From assembly GCA_937893225.1 (NCBI GenBank), contig CALBJM010000338.1:1-6940 (forward strand): a DNA stretch of 6,940 nucleotides, written 5' to 3'. Positions 1 to 5,992 of the stretch are shown piece after piece. This stretch comes from an uncultured Erysipelotrichaceae bacterium (GTDB taxonomy: Bacteria > Bacillota_I > Bacilli_A > Erysipelotrichales > Erysipelotrichaceae). A program made the position numbers and the translations under genes. Numbering within the stretch: the stretch's first letter is position 1; every line of letters starts with the position of its first letter. The notes below the pieces were generated by a model. It was not told where the DNA came from. It made no database searches and saw only the letters and a list, made by a program, of their open reading frames with translations.

Positions 1-28
1 AGGTTGTCCGTAAGGATGACCTTTTTTG
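1..28 (+). terminator. Intrinsic terminator of an unseen upstream gene
   Basis: Nine base pairs join 1-9 to 14-22 (including G-U pairs at 5/18 and 6/17) around a GTAA loop, which is of the stable GNRA type. Six T residues follow at 22-27. The stem starts at the first base of the window, so it may extend further upstream. It should end a plus-strand transcript entering from the left and separates that gene from the purine permease leader. Confidence 0.8.
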
Positions 29-43
29 TTGAGAAAAATGATG

Positions 44-57
44 TGCAATCGCTTACA
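44..57 (+). promoter_or_regulatory. cre-like site (candidate CcpA operator)
   Basis: TGCAATCGCTTACA matches the catabolite-responsive element consensus TGWAANCGNTNWCA at every position except the third (C instead of A/T). It lies just upstream of the -35 region of the riboswitch promoter, with its centre roughly 50-55 bases before the inferred transcription start. A CcpA dimer bound there could act on the promoter. A single 14-base match in AT-rich DNA can arise by chance, so the call rests on the match quality and the position only. Confidence 0.4.
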
Positions 58-70
58 TTGTTATTTAGTG

Positions 71-98
71 TTTGCATTTTATTTTTTTGAGATATAAT
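71..98 (+). promoter_or_regulatory. Sigma-A-type promoter for the purine permease leader
   Basis: A perfect -10 box TATAAT lies at 93-98. The best -35 match is weak, TTTGCA at 71-76, with a 16-base spacer. The predicted start is near 104-106, only about eight bases before the riboswitch P1 helix, which is the expected arrangement for a riboswitch-led transcript. Confidence 0.7.
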
Positions 99-112
99 AA
101 CTGAGTCCTTCA

Positions 113-176
113 TATCGTATAAGCCTTGAATTGGCAGGGTGTTTCTACGAGATGCCATAACATCTCAACTACGATT
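113..176 (+). promoter_or_regulatory. Purine riboswitch aptamer, guanine class (variant loops)
   Basis: The three-way-junction purine aptamer can be traced base by base. P1 pairs ATCGTA (114-119) with TACGAT (170-175). J1/2 is TAA (120-122). P2 pairs 123-128 with 135-140, including two or more G-U pairs. J2/3 carries the conserved GTTTCTAC (141-148). P3 pairs GAGATG (149-154) with CATCTC (161-166). The L2 loop ends in GG (133-134) and L3 begins CC (155-156), giving the kissing-loop G-C pairs. The ligand-specificity base in J3/1 (position 74 in xpt numbering) is C169, predicting guanine or hypoxanthine rather than adenine, and the U51 equivalent (T146) is kept. Oddities: L2 and L3 are six rather than seven bases, P2 is one pair shorter than in xpt, and J3/1 has an extra A (167). 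The downstream gene is a purine permease, which supports the call. Confidence 0.92.
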
Positions 177-188
177 TTGATTTTTTCT

Positions 189-242
189 GTTTTCTACGAT
201 TTGAATGGATAGATTCATTTCTTAGAAAACTTTTTTATTTTT
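189..242 (+). terminator. Riboswitch expression platform: intrinsic terminator
   Basis: GTTTTCTA (189-196) pairs perfectly with TAGAAAAC (223-230), followed by a T-rich tract (231-242). An inner helix pairs 202-206 with 213-217. The hairpin lies between the aptamer and the permease start, so ligand binding most likely favours termination, as in other guanine riboswitches of this class. The 5' arm region repeats two aptamer segments: TTTCTACGA occurs at 142-150 and 191-199, and TACGAT at 170-175 and 195-200. Aptamer strands could therefore compete for the terminator arms. Which pairing acts as the antiterminator is not resolved. Confidence 0.8.
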
Positions 243-278
243 ACGGTATGGGGAGTAGAAAAACGGGGGAATTTTTTC

Positions 279-1643
279 ATGTTAGAAAAGCTATTTAAGC
301 TGAGTGAGAACGGCACAAATGTGAAAACAGAATTGATTGCTGGTCTTACAACATTCATGACCATGGTTTACATCTTGGCATTGAATCCATCAATTTTGAG
401 TGCATCAGGTATGGATGCTGGAGCAATCTTAACTGCTACTGCAGTGGCTTCTGCAATTGCTTGTTTTGCAATGGCAGCATTTTCAAATATGCCATTTGCT
501 TTGTCTGCAGGCTTGGGTTTGAATGCTTACTTTGCTTATACGATTTGTGGTTCTATGGGGTATGATTGGCATGCAGCTTTAACAGCAGTATTGTTTGAAG
601 GTATCATCTTCATTGTGTTGTCTTTGACAAATGTTAGAGAAGCAATCTTCAATGCTATTCCAAAGCAGATGAAGACAGCAGTTACTGTAGGTATTGGTTT
701 CTTCATTACATTTATTGGTTTGCAGAATGCTGGTATCATTGTTGATGGTAGTACACTTGTTGGTTTGTTCTCTTTTAAAACAGCATTGTCTGATGGTACA
801 TTTGTTACACAGGGTATTACAGCTATTTTGACAATGGTTGGTGTAATTATCACTGTTGTGCTTTTGAAGAAAAATGTTAAGGGATATATGCTATATGGCA
901 TTCTATTAACATGGTTGCTTGGTATTATTTGCCAATTGACAGGTTTGTATGTTCCAGATAATGAATCCTACTTCTCATTGATTCCAACAGCTATTTTTTC
1001 AATGCCGGCTAGTGTTTCTTCAACATTCTTGAAATTTGACTTTGGTTTTGTTGCTCAACATACATTAGACTTCATTGTTATGATGTTTGCATTCTTGTTT
1101 GTAGATATTTTTGATACATTGGGTACAGTCATTGGTTGTGCTTCTAAAGCAGATCTTCTTGATGAAGATGGTAAGCTGCCACAAATCAAGGGTGTGTTGC
1201 TTGCTGATGCAGTAGGTACAACAATTGGTGCTTGTCTTGGTACATCTACAATTACAACATTCGTAGAGTCTTCTTCTGGTATTACAGAAGGTGGTAGAAC
1301 AGGTCTTACATCTGTTACAGTTGGTGTATTGTTCCTTCTTTCTTTGTTCTTGTCTCCATTGTTCTTGACAATTCCATCATTTGCTACAGCTCCAGCTTTG
1401 ATTGTTGTAGGTTTCATGATGATGCAGCAGGTTGTTAATATTGATTGGACAACATTGGAAGATGCTGTTCCAGCATTTATCTGTATTACAATGATGGGTT
1501 TTGCATATTCTATTTCAGAAGGTATTTCATTTGGTATCATTTCTTATGTTGTATTACATGTATTGACAGGTAAGACAAAAGACTTGAATGCTTTGATGTA
1601 TGTACTTGCAGTATTATTTGTATTGAAGTATTTCCTCATCTAA
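279..1643 (+). CDS. pbuG: NCS2-family purine base permease (PbuG/AzgA-like, guanine/hypoxanthine)
   Basis: This gene encodes an integral membrane importer of purine bases, probably hypoxanthine/guanine coupled to protons, feeding purine salvage. The 454-residue protein is hydrophobic throughout, with roughly a dozen membrane segments, and is close in length to characterised PbuG/AzgA permeases. Family hallmarks are visible: the N-terminal stretch with TELIAGLTTFMTMVYI, SAGLGLNAYF (residues 76-85), a DIFDTLGT motif (276-283) followed by a KADLLDEDG loop, and GTSTITTFVESSSG (321-334) with GITEGGRTGL after it. The start is set by a G-rich Shine-Dalgarno site (GGGGGA, 265-270) eight bases before ATG 279. 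It is transcribed alone, with a riboswitch in front and a terminator behind. The guanine-class aptamer argues for guanine/hypoxanthine over adenine as substrate, so pbuG is preferred to an adenine permease name. Codon use is strongly biased (TTG for Leu, GGT for Gly, ACA for Thr) compared with the next genes, suggesting high expression. Confidence 0.9.
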   Translation: MLEKLFKLSENGTNVKTELIAGLTTFMTMVYILALNPSILSASGMDAGAILTATAVASAIACFAMAAFSNMPFALSAGLGLNAYFAYTICGSMGYDWHAALTAVLFEGIIFIVLSLTNVREAIFNAIPKQMKTAVTVGIGFFITFIGLQNAGIIVDGSTLVGLFSFKTALSDGTFVTQGITAILTMVGVIITVVLLKKNVKGYMLYGILLTWLLGIICQLTGLYVPDNESYFSLIPTAIFSMPASVSSTFLKFDFGFVAQHTLDFIVMMFAFLFVDIFDTLGTVIGCASKADLLDEDGKLPQIKGVLLADAVGTTIGACLGTSTITTFVESSSGITEGGRTGLTSVTVGVLFLLSLFLSPLFLTIPSFATAPALIVVGFMMMQQVVNIDWTTLEDAVPAFICITMMGFAYSISEGISFGIISYVVLHVLTGKTKDLNALMYVLAVLFVLKYFLI

Positions 1644-1655
1644 AATAGTTTCTTG

Positions 1656-1686
1656 AAAAAGATCACAGAATTGTGGTCTTTTTTTT
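1656..1686 (+). terminator. Intrinsic terminator of the purine permease gene
   Basis: A stem of about 12 pairs joins 1656-1667 to 1672-1683, with a core of GATCACA against TGTGGTC (one T-G pair) and the loop GAAT. A run of T residues (1679-1686) completes the signal. It begins 12 bases after the permease stop codon and makes pbuG a single-gene transcript. Confidence 0.9.
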
Positions 1687-1692
1687 AAGCTT

Positions 1693-1701
1693 TGTTATCA
1701 T
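1693..1701 (+). promoter_or_regulatory. Possible extended -10 promoter for fruK
   Basis: TGTTATCAT at 1693-1701 reads as an extended -10 element (TG, one base, then TATCAT, five of six matches to TATAAT). No good -35 hexamer lies at the usual distance: the region there is the 3' arm of the preceding terminator. A new promoter is expected because the permease terminator looks strong, and this is the best candidate in the short gap. The predicted start would be near 1707-1709, inside the outer arm of the following hairpin. Confidence 0.35.
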
Positions 1702-1703
1702 AT

Positions 1704-1745
1704 AGAGGAATGGAGGGTGGTATTCATCCTCTTTTTTGGAGGGTG
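1704..1745 (+). promoter_or_regulatory. fruK leader hairpin with T-run and alternative pairings to the ribosome binding site
   Basis: The segment CATCCTCT (1725-1732) can pair with three G-rich partners. These are AGAGGA(A)TG (1704-1712, one bulged A), GGAGGGTG (1712-1719, loop of five bases), and GAGGGTG (1739-1745), which contains the Shine-Dalgarno site of fruK. The middle pairing followed by T residues (1732-1737) has the form of an intrinsic terminator. The last pairing would hide the ribosome binding site. TGGAGGGTG is present twice (1711-1719 and 1737-1745). It may be an attenuator, a second terminator behind pbuG, or a by-product of a local duplication. No known riboswitch or protein-binding leader was recognised in it. 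Confidence 0.5.
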
Positions 1746-1750
1746 AGAGA

Positions 1751-2662
1751 ATGATATATACAGTAACATTGAATCCATCATTGGATTATAGAATTGAAAT
1801 AGATCATTTAATGCTTGGCAAAACAAATCGAAATCAAAATGAAAAGATATATGTTGGTGGAAAAGGGATCAATGTTTCTCAAGTTGTTTCTGCGTTTGGG
1901 AAAGAAACGTGCGCATTGGGTTTTGTGGCAGGATTTACAGGTGATGAAATTGTACGGCAATTACATGAGTTACATATAAATACGGATTTTGTGCGTGTTT
2001 CTGGTTTGAGCCGTATCAACGTAAAAATGAAGACAGATGTGGAAACAGAAATGAATGGTGTAGGACCAATAGTGAGCGAAAATGACGTGGCGTGTTTGCT
2101 TGAAAAGTTAGATCAATTACAGAATGGAGATTATTTAGTGCTATCGGGAAGTGTTCCTATTGGTGGTGGAAAAGACATTTATTGTCGTATGATGCACAGG
2201 GTGAATCAAAAAGGTGTTCGTGTAGTCGTTGATTGTGAAGGGCAAGTGTTATTGAATACGTTATCTTTGCATCCTTTTTTAATCAAGCCAAATACGGATG
2301 AGTTATCTGCATTGGTGAACGAAAAAATAGAAAGTTATGAAGATGCTATTCGTGGTGCACGAACTTTGCAGAATATGGGTGCAAGAAATGTCATCGTTAC
2401 ATTGGGGGCTAGTGGTGCAGCGTTTGTGAGTGAAAGTGGGAGCTTGTATATACAAAAAGCAGTGCATGGGTCTGTGATTTCTACGGTTGGTGCTGGAGAT
2501 TCAGTTATAGGTGGTTTTGTGAGTCATTATAAATGTGGTGAAAAAGAAGCATTTTTATATGGGTGTGCTTCTGGGAGTGCGACTTGTTTTGTGGATGGCT
2601 TGTGTGAGATAAGTGATGTGGAGAAATTGTTAAATAGGATTGAGGTAACGCAATGGAAATGA
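1751..2662 (+). CDS. fruK: 1-phosphofructokinase (PfkB/ribokinase superfamily)
   Basis: This cytoplasmic kinase converts fructose 1-phosphate and ATP to fructose 1,6-bisphosphate, the step after PTS uptake of fructose. The start is ATG 1751, eight bases after GGAGG (1738-1742). An in-frame TTG at 1736 would add five residues but lies in the T-run and ribosome binding site, so it is rejected. The resulting 303-residue protein has the expected FruK length. It opens with the typical MIYTVTLNPSLDY, has GGKGIN (36-41), a sugar-phosphate contact region around SRINVK, LVLSGSVP and FLIKPN in the middle, and the C-terminal GAGDS (247-251) with catalytic Asp250. FruK and tagatose-6-phosphate kinase (LacC) are close relatives; the N-terminal sequence and the INVK segment favour FruK, but substrate choice is inferred. 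Neither a fructose PTS permease (fruA) nor a DeoR-type regulator (fruR), its usual neighbours, is present here. Its last ten bases overlap the next gene. Confidence 0.87.
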   Translation: MIYTVTLNPSLDYRIEIDHLMLGKTNRNQNEKIYVGGKGINVSQVVSAFGKETCALGFVAGFTGDEIVRQLHELHINTDFVRVSGLSRINVKMKTDVETEMNGVGPIVSENDVACLLEKLDQLQNGDYLVLSGSVPIGGGKDIYCRMMHRVNQKGVRVVVDCEGQVLLNTLSLHPFLIKPNTDELSALVNEKIESYEDAIRGARTLQNMGARNVIVTLGASGAAFVSESGSLYIQKAVHGSVISTVGAGDSVIGGFVSHYKCGEKEAFLYGCASGSATCFVDGLCEISDVEKLLNRIEVTQWK

Positions 2663-3816
2663 ATGAATTGTTTTATAAAAACGCATATCAAAAATCTTTT
2701 GATGCATGTGTTTTAGCGTGTGAAGTTTGTAAAGGTGGATATGATGTTATATTAGAAGATACGGTTTTTTATCCAGAAGGTGGTGGGCAGCCTTGTGATA
2801 TGGGAATACTAGATGGATTTGAAGTGTATGACGTGCAAAGGGATAAACAAGATGTAATACATCATTTTGTAAAAGGAAAAGTAGATGTAGGAAAAATGGT
2901 GCACGGGGAAATTGATTGGCAGCGCCGCTTTGATTTGATGCAAAATCATAGTGGGGAGCATGTAATTTCTGGTTTGGTGCATAAAAAATTCGGGTATGAA
3001 AATGTCGGCTTTCATATGGGAGAAGTGATACAAATAGATTTAAGTGGGCCATTGGATTGGAAAACGTGTTTAGAAATTGAACGAGAAGCGAATGCTATTA
3101 TTTGGGAAAATATACCAATCACGATTACCTATCCAAATGAAAATGCATTGGCTGCATTGCAGTATCGCTCTAAAAAAGAACTTGTTGGGAAAGTGAGAAT
3201 CGTAACTATTGGTGAAGCAGATGTGTGTGCTTGTTGTGGAACACATGTAGCCTATACTGGCGAAATTGGCTTGATCAAGATGCTGTCTTGTGTAAAGCAT
3301 AAGGATGGTGTGCGTATAGAATTGGTGTGTGGAGAGCGTGCTTTATTGTATATGGAAAAGGCATATGAACAAGTTAGAAAGATTTCAACAACATTGTCTT
3401 CGAAACCTTTTTTAATAGGTAATGCTGTGGATAAATTGTTAGAGACGAATGTGAAGTTGACACAACGTGTAAAAGATAGCGTTGCAAGTGCATTGGATAA
3501 TCGCTTTGAACAAATACAAGAAAACACACCATTGGTCATTGAATTTGTTGAAGGTGTAGAAAGAAATGCGTCAGTGAATTATGCAAATCGCTTAGTAGTA
3601 GAAAAACGTGTTGGTGTTGCATGTGTGATGAACTTAGAAGAGAATGGGACTTATTCCTATGTTATGATTTCACATTGCGTGGATTTAAAAAAATATGTAA
3701 AAGAATGTAATGCTTTACTGCATGGTAGAGGTGGAGGAAAACAAGATATTGTTCAAGGGTCCTTTAGTAGTAGTGCTGATGAAATTCAGAAGAGGTTAGC
3801 AGAAGTTTTTCTATAG
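2653..3816 (+). CDS. AlaX-type alanyl-tRNA editing protein with C-terminal DHHA1 domain
   Basis: This protein is expected to hydrolyse Ser- or Gly-tRNA(Ala) made by mistake by alanyl-tRNA synthetase, a trans-editing quality-control role in the cytoplasm. It resembles the second half of AlaRS without the aminoacylation domain. Visible parts are an N-terminal beta-barrel region with EDTVFYPEGGGQP, the zinc-binding HxxxH motif as HSGEH (His99, His103), the partner CxxxH motif as CCGTH (Cys194, His198), a helical linker, and a C-terminal DHHA1 domain with GRGGGKQD (358-365) matching the AlaRS GRGGG signature. At 387 residues it fits the long AlaX/DHHA1 class. The start ATG 2653 lies seven bases after GAGG (2642-2645); a second in-frame ATG at 2659 would place the Shine-Dalgarno site 13 bases away. 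The gene overlaps fruK by ten bases, so the two are surely cotranscribed and probably translationally coupled. No strong terminator follows before the next promoter. Confidence 0.88.
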   Translation: MEMNELFYKNAYQKSFDACVLACEVCKGGYDVILEDTVFYPEGGGQPCDMGILDGFEVYDVQRDKQDVIHHFVKGKVDVGKMVHGEIDWQRRFDLMQNHSGEHVISGLVHKKFGYENVGFHMGEVIQIDLSGPLDWKTCLEIEREANAIIWENIPITITYPNENALAALQYRSKKELVGKVRIVTIGEADVCACCGTHVAYTGEIGLIKMLSCVKHKDGVRIELVCGERALLYMEKAYEQVRKISTTLSSKPFLIGNAVDKLLETNVKLTQRVKDSVASALDNRFEQIQENTPLVIEFVEGVERNASVNYANRLVVEKRVGVACVMNLEENGTYSYVMISHCVDLKKYVKECNALLHGRGGGKQDIVQGSFSSSADEIQKRLAEVFL

Positions 3817-3831
3817 GTTTTGTGTATGGTT

Positions 3832-3840
3832 TGTTATAAT
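3832..3840 (+). promoter_or_regulatory. Extended -10 promoter for the solute-binding lipoprotein gene
   Basis: TGTTATAAT at 3832-3840 combines the extended -10 TG with a perfect TATAAT hexamer. A clear -35 box is not visible at the normal distance, which is tolerated for extended -10 promoters. The predicted start near 3847 leaves a leader of about 25 bases containing GGAGG (3864-3868), four bases before ATG 3873. Confidence 0.65.
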
Positions 3841-3872
3841 ATTGCAGAAGTTTATAAGAAACCGGAGGCACT

Positions 3873-5093
3873 ATGAATATTAAAAAATGCTTGAAGAATG
3901 GTTTATTGATGTTGTTGAGTTCTAGTATGCTTGCTGGATGTTCGATAGCTGAAAAAGTTGTTTCTAAAAAAGAAACAGTTATTGTAGATAATGATGAAGC
4001 AGTGACAACGTCATTATTGGTATATACACCTGCTAGTGAACAAGTTTGGGTAGAAAAAGAATTGGATGCATTTAATAAAGCACATCCAAAGTGGGATTTG
4101 ACGTTTGAAACTAAAGTTGTGGAATCTAGTGAAATTGTAAATGCTGTACAAACAGAAACAGAAGAAATTCCGGATGTGTACTTATTTTCTAGCGAAGATT
4201 TGCCAACTCTTATAAATGGACAAGTAATTGCGGAATTAGGTGGAGATACATTGACATCTATTGAAGAAAATAATTATGATTCCGTGAAGAAGAGCGTGAC
4301 ATATAATGATGTAGTGTATGGTGTTCCATATAGTGCGCAAACTAGTGTATTGTACTATGATAAACGTGTATTTGAAAAAGATGATGTGAAGAGCTTATCT
4401 TCTATTTTAAAAAAAGGAAAAATTGGTTTTTCATTAAGTGATGCAAAGATTTTGCAGGGATTTTATACAGGAAATGGTTGTACGATTTATCAAAATAGTG
4501 CAAAATTTGATTTTTCTGGTGATAAAGCTACCAATGTAACAAAGTATTTAATGGATTTGGTGAAAGATACGCATTTTGTAAATTGTACAGATGAAGATAC
4601 ATCCATTAGCCGCTTACATGATGGAACTGTGAATGCTATTATTGCAGGAACAGACAATTATAATGAAATTGTTAAAGCATTAGGAGAAGAAAATGTTGGG
4701 TTTGCTAAATTGCCTACATTTCAAATTAATGGTACAGATGTACAAATGCGGTCTTTGGTTTCTACGAGTGTTGTTGGTGTAAATATTGGCAGCAAAAATA
4801 CGAAGGTTGCGGTTGCATTAGCTGCTTATTTGGCTTCAACTGATTCTCAACAAGAGCATTTTAATGCGTTGCAGGCGTGTGCAACAGATAAACATGTGAA
4901 GTCTGAAGATGGTTTTGTAAAGATAGTTCGTGCAATTGAGAAGAATGGTGTTGTGTATCCTTATGTAGTGAATCAAGATACTTTTTTCAATGGATTATCA
5001 ACATTAGGCAATGACATTATCAATAAACTTGTTACAGAAGAAAATGTTGTTGATGTTACAAATACAATGCAAAATACAATCAATGCAGAATGA
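3873..5093 (+). CDS. Extracellular solute-binding lipoprotein of a sugar-type ABC importer (MalE-like family 1)
   Basis: The 406-residue product is a secreted lipoprotein that should capture a sugar or oligosaccharide outside the membrane and pass it to an ABC permease. The N-terminus has a short basic region (KK at 4-5), a hydrophobic core and a lipobox LAGC with the lipidated Cys23. After it come features of family 1 binding proteins: a first beta strand SLLVYTP followed by a helix with EKELDAFNKAHP, a PDVYLFSSEDLPTL segment, the hinge-side motif TYNDVVYGVPYSAQTSVLYYDK starting at residue 143, a region DGTVNAIIAGTDN, and GFAKLPTF (276-283) near the C-terminal lobe, as in maltodextrin-binding proteins. 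The ligand cannot be read from the sequence. There are no permease or ATPase genes next to it: upstream is a tRNA-editing gene and downstream a phosphatase frame. It has its own promoter and a hairpin at its stop codon, so it appears monocistronic and must use a transporter encoded elsewhere. Confidence 0.85.
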   Translation: MNIKKCLKNGLLMLLSSSMLAGCSIAEKVVSKKETVIVDNDEAVTTSLLVYTPASEQVWVEKELDAFNKAHPKWDLTFETKVVESSEIVNAVQTETEEIPDVYLFSSEDLPTLINGQVIAELGGDTLTSIEENNYDSVKKSVTYNDVVYGVPYSAQTSVLYYDKRVFEKDDVKSLSSILKKGKIGFSLSDAKILQGFYTGNGCTIYQNSAKFDFSGDKATNVTKYLMDLVKDTHFVNCTDEDTSISRLHDGTVNAIIAGTDNYNEIVKALGEENVGFAKLPTFQINGTDVQMRSLVSTSVVGVNIGSKNTKVAVALAAYLASTDSQQEHFNALQACATDKHVKSEDGFVKIVRAIEKNGVVYPYVVNQDTFFNGLSTLGNDIINKLVTEENVVDVTNTMQNTINAE

Positions 5094-5120
5094 GAGTGTG
5101 CTGAAAGGTACATTCTTTTT
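5093..5120 (+). terminator. Intrinsic terminator overlapping the lipoprotein stop codon
   Basis: Positions 5093-5101 pair with 5108-5116 (nine pairs, two of them G-U) around the loop TGAAAG, followed by a short T-run (5116-5120). The stem begins at the last base of the TGA stop. The T-run is short and the stem AT-rich, so some readthrough into the HAD frame at 5133 is likely. No separate promoter was found for that frame. Confidence 0.6.
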
Positions 5121-5132
5121 ACAGGAGGGAAT

Positions 5133-5923
5133 ATGAAAGCTGCTTTTTTTGACATTGATGGTACATTAAAACCATTTAATGAAACAGAATTGCGAGATAC
5201 GACGATAGACATGTTGTATCAGTTGCAAGAAAAAGGAATTCGTGTGTTTTTGTGTAGTGGTAGACCACCTGTACAATTGCCACTTTAGGGGAAAAGCTCA
5301 ATGCATTTCCATGGGATGGATATATTTTATTGAATGGACAGTATTGCATGGATGAGAACAAAAAGTGTTTTTATAAGATGCCAATTCCTAAAGCGGCATT
5401 GCATAAGTTAGTCCCATGGCTAAAAGAAAATGCAGATTATGCTTGCCCATTTATGGAAGAAGACTATTCATACGATATTGTATTTAATGAAGAACATTAC
5501 AATTATCTGAAAAGTATTGGAAAAGAAGAACAAATGCCAAAAATAGATGATCCAGAACGTTCTTATGATCATGATACATATCAAATTTGTCCGTATATTC
5601 CAGCTAGTGAAGATGCAGCATGGGTGTCTCACGCTCCTGGTATGAAATCTGCTAGATGGTCACCGACTTTTGCGGATATGATTCCGGAAAATGGTGGGAA
5701 ACCTGTAGGAATGCAAAAAATGCTAGATAGAATCGGTGTAGATGTGAAAGATTGTATTGCCTTTGGGGATGGTGGGAATGATATAACGATGTTGGAATTT
5801 GCAGGAGTTGGCGTAGCAATGGGAAATGCAAGCAATGAAGTGAAATCGCATGCAGATTATGTGACTGCTAATAGTGAAGACGATGGTATCTATAAAGCTT
5901 TTGAGCATTTTGGAATTTTATAA
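5133..5923 (+). pseudogene. Cof-type HAD-IIB sugar-phosphatase-like gene broken by a one-base frameshift
   Basis: The frame starts at ATG 5133, four bases after a strong AGGAGG (5123-5128), and encodes the HAD nucleophile motif FDIDGT (Asp7, Asp9) and motif II CSGR (Ser42). It then stops at TAG 5286-5288 after 51 codons. The rest continues in another frame that is open from 5264 and runs to TAA 5921-5923. It includes LGEKLNAFPWDGYILLNGQYC, the motif III lysine in NGGKPVG, and motif IV FGDGGND. Adding one base in the T-run at 5284-5286 turns the stop into Leu-Leu and rebuilds a protein of about 263 residues with all four HAD motifs (Lys190, Asp213 and Asp217 in that numbering), the normal length for Cof-type phosphatases. 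The ATG at 5330 has no Shine-Dalgarno site and is not a true start. All motifs are intact, so the break is recent, a sequencing error in a homopolymer, or a bypassed frameshift. The intact family removes phosphate from sugar phosphates and similar small molecules. Confidence 0.87.
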
Positions 5924-5992
5924 AATTCAGTTTTTGTTCACGCAAGCCAAAGAAAATTGTTGTATCGTAGATACGCTAGTTGAGGAAATGGT

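Noticed and set aside
536..1540. Long minus-strand open frames opposite the purine permease
   Set aside because: They are shadows of the biased codon use in the permease. They lack ribosome binding sites and resemble no protein family.
1736..1750. TTG-initiated extension of 1-phosphofructokinase by five residues
   Set aside because: The extension covers the T-run and the Shine-Dalgarno site itself. ATG 1751 has a well-placed GGAGG and gives the usual family N-terminus MIYTVTLNPS.
2747..3539. Several minus-strand open frames opposite the alanyl-tRNA editing gene
   Set aside because: They overlap one another and a clearly real plus-strand gene, with low-complexity products and no start signals.
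5264..5290. Programmed -1 ribosomal frameshift in the HAD gene
   Set aside because: No slippery heptamer or evident downstream pseudoknot was seen. Frameshifting is not known for this family, and a lost base in a T-run explains the break more simply.
5330..5923. Separate 197-residue gene starting at ATG 5330
   Set aside because: It has no ribosome binding site, its homology to HAD proteins continues upstream of the ATG in the same frame, and it lacks the catalytic DxD motif. It is the 3' part of the frameshifted gene.
5962..5974. Inverted repeat GTATC-GTA-GATAC before the first zinc-ribbon gene, considered as an operator
   Set aside because: It has only five pairs with a three-base spacer and no T-run or promoter in a clear relation to it. 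This is too little to call a site.
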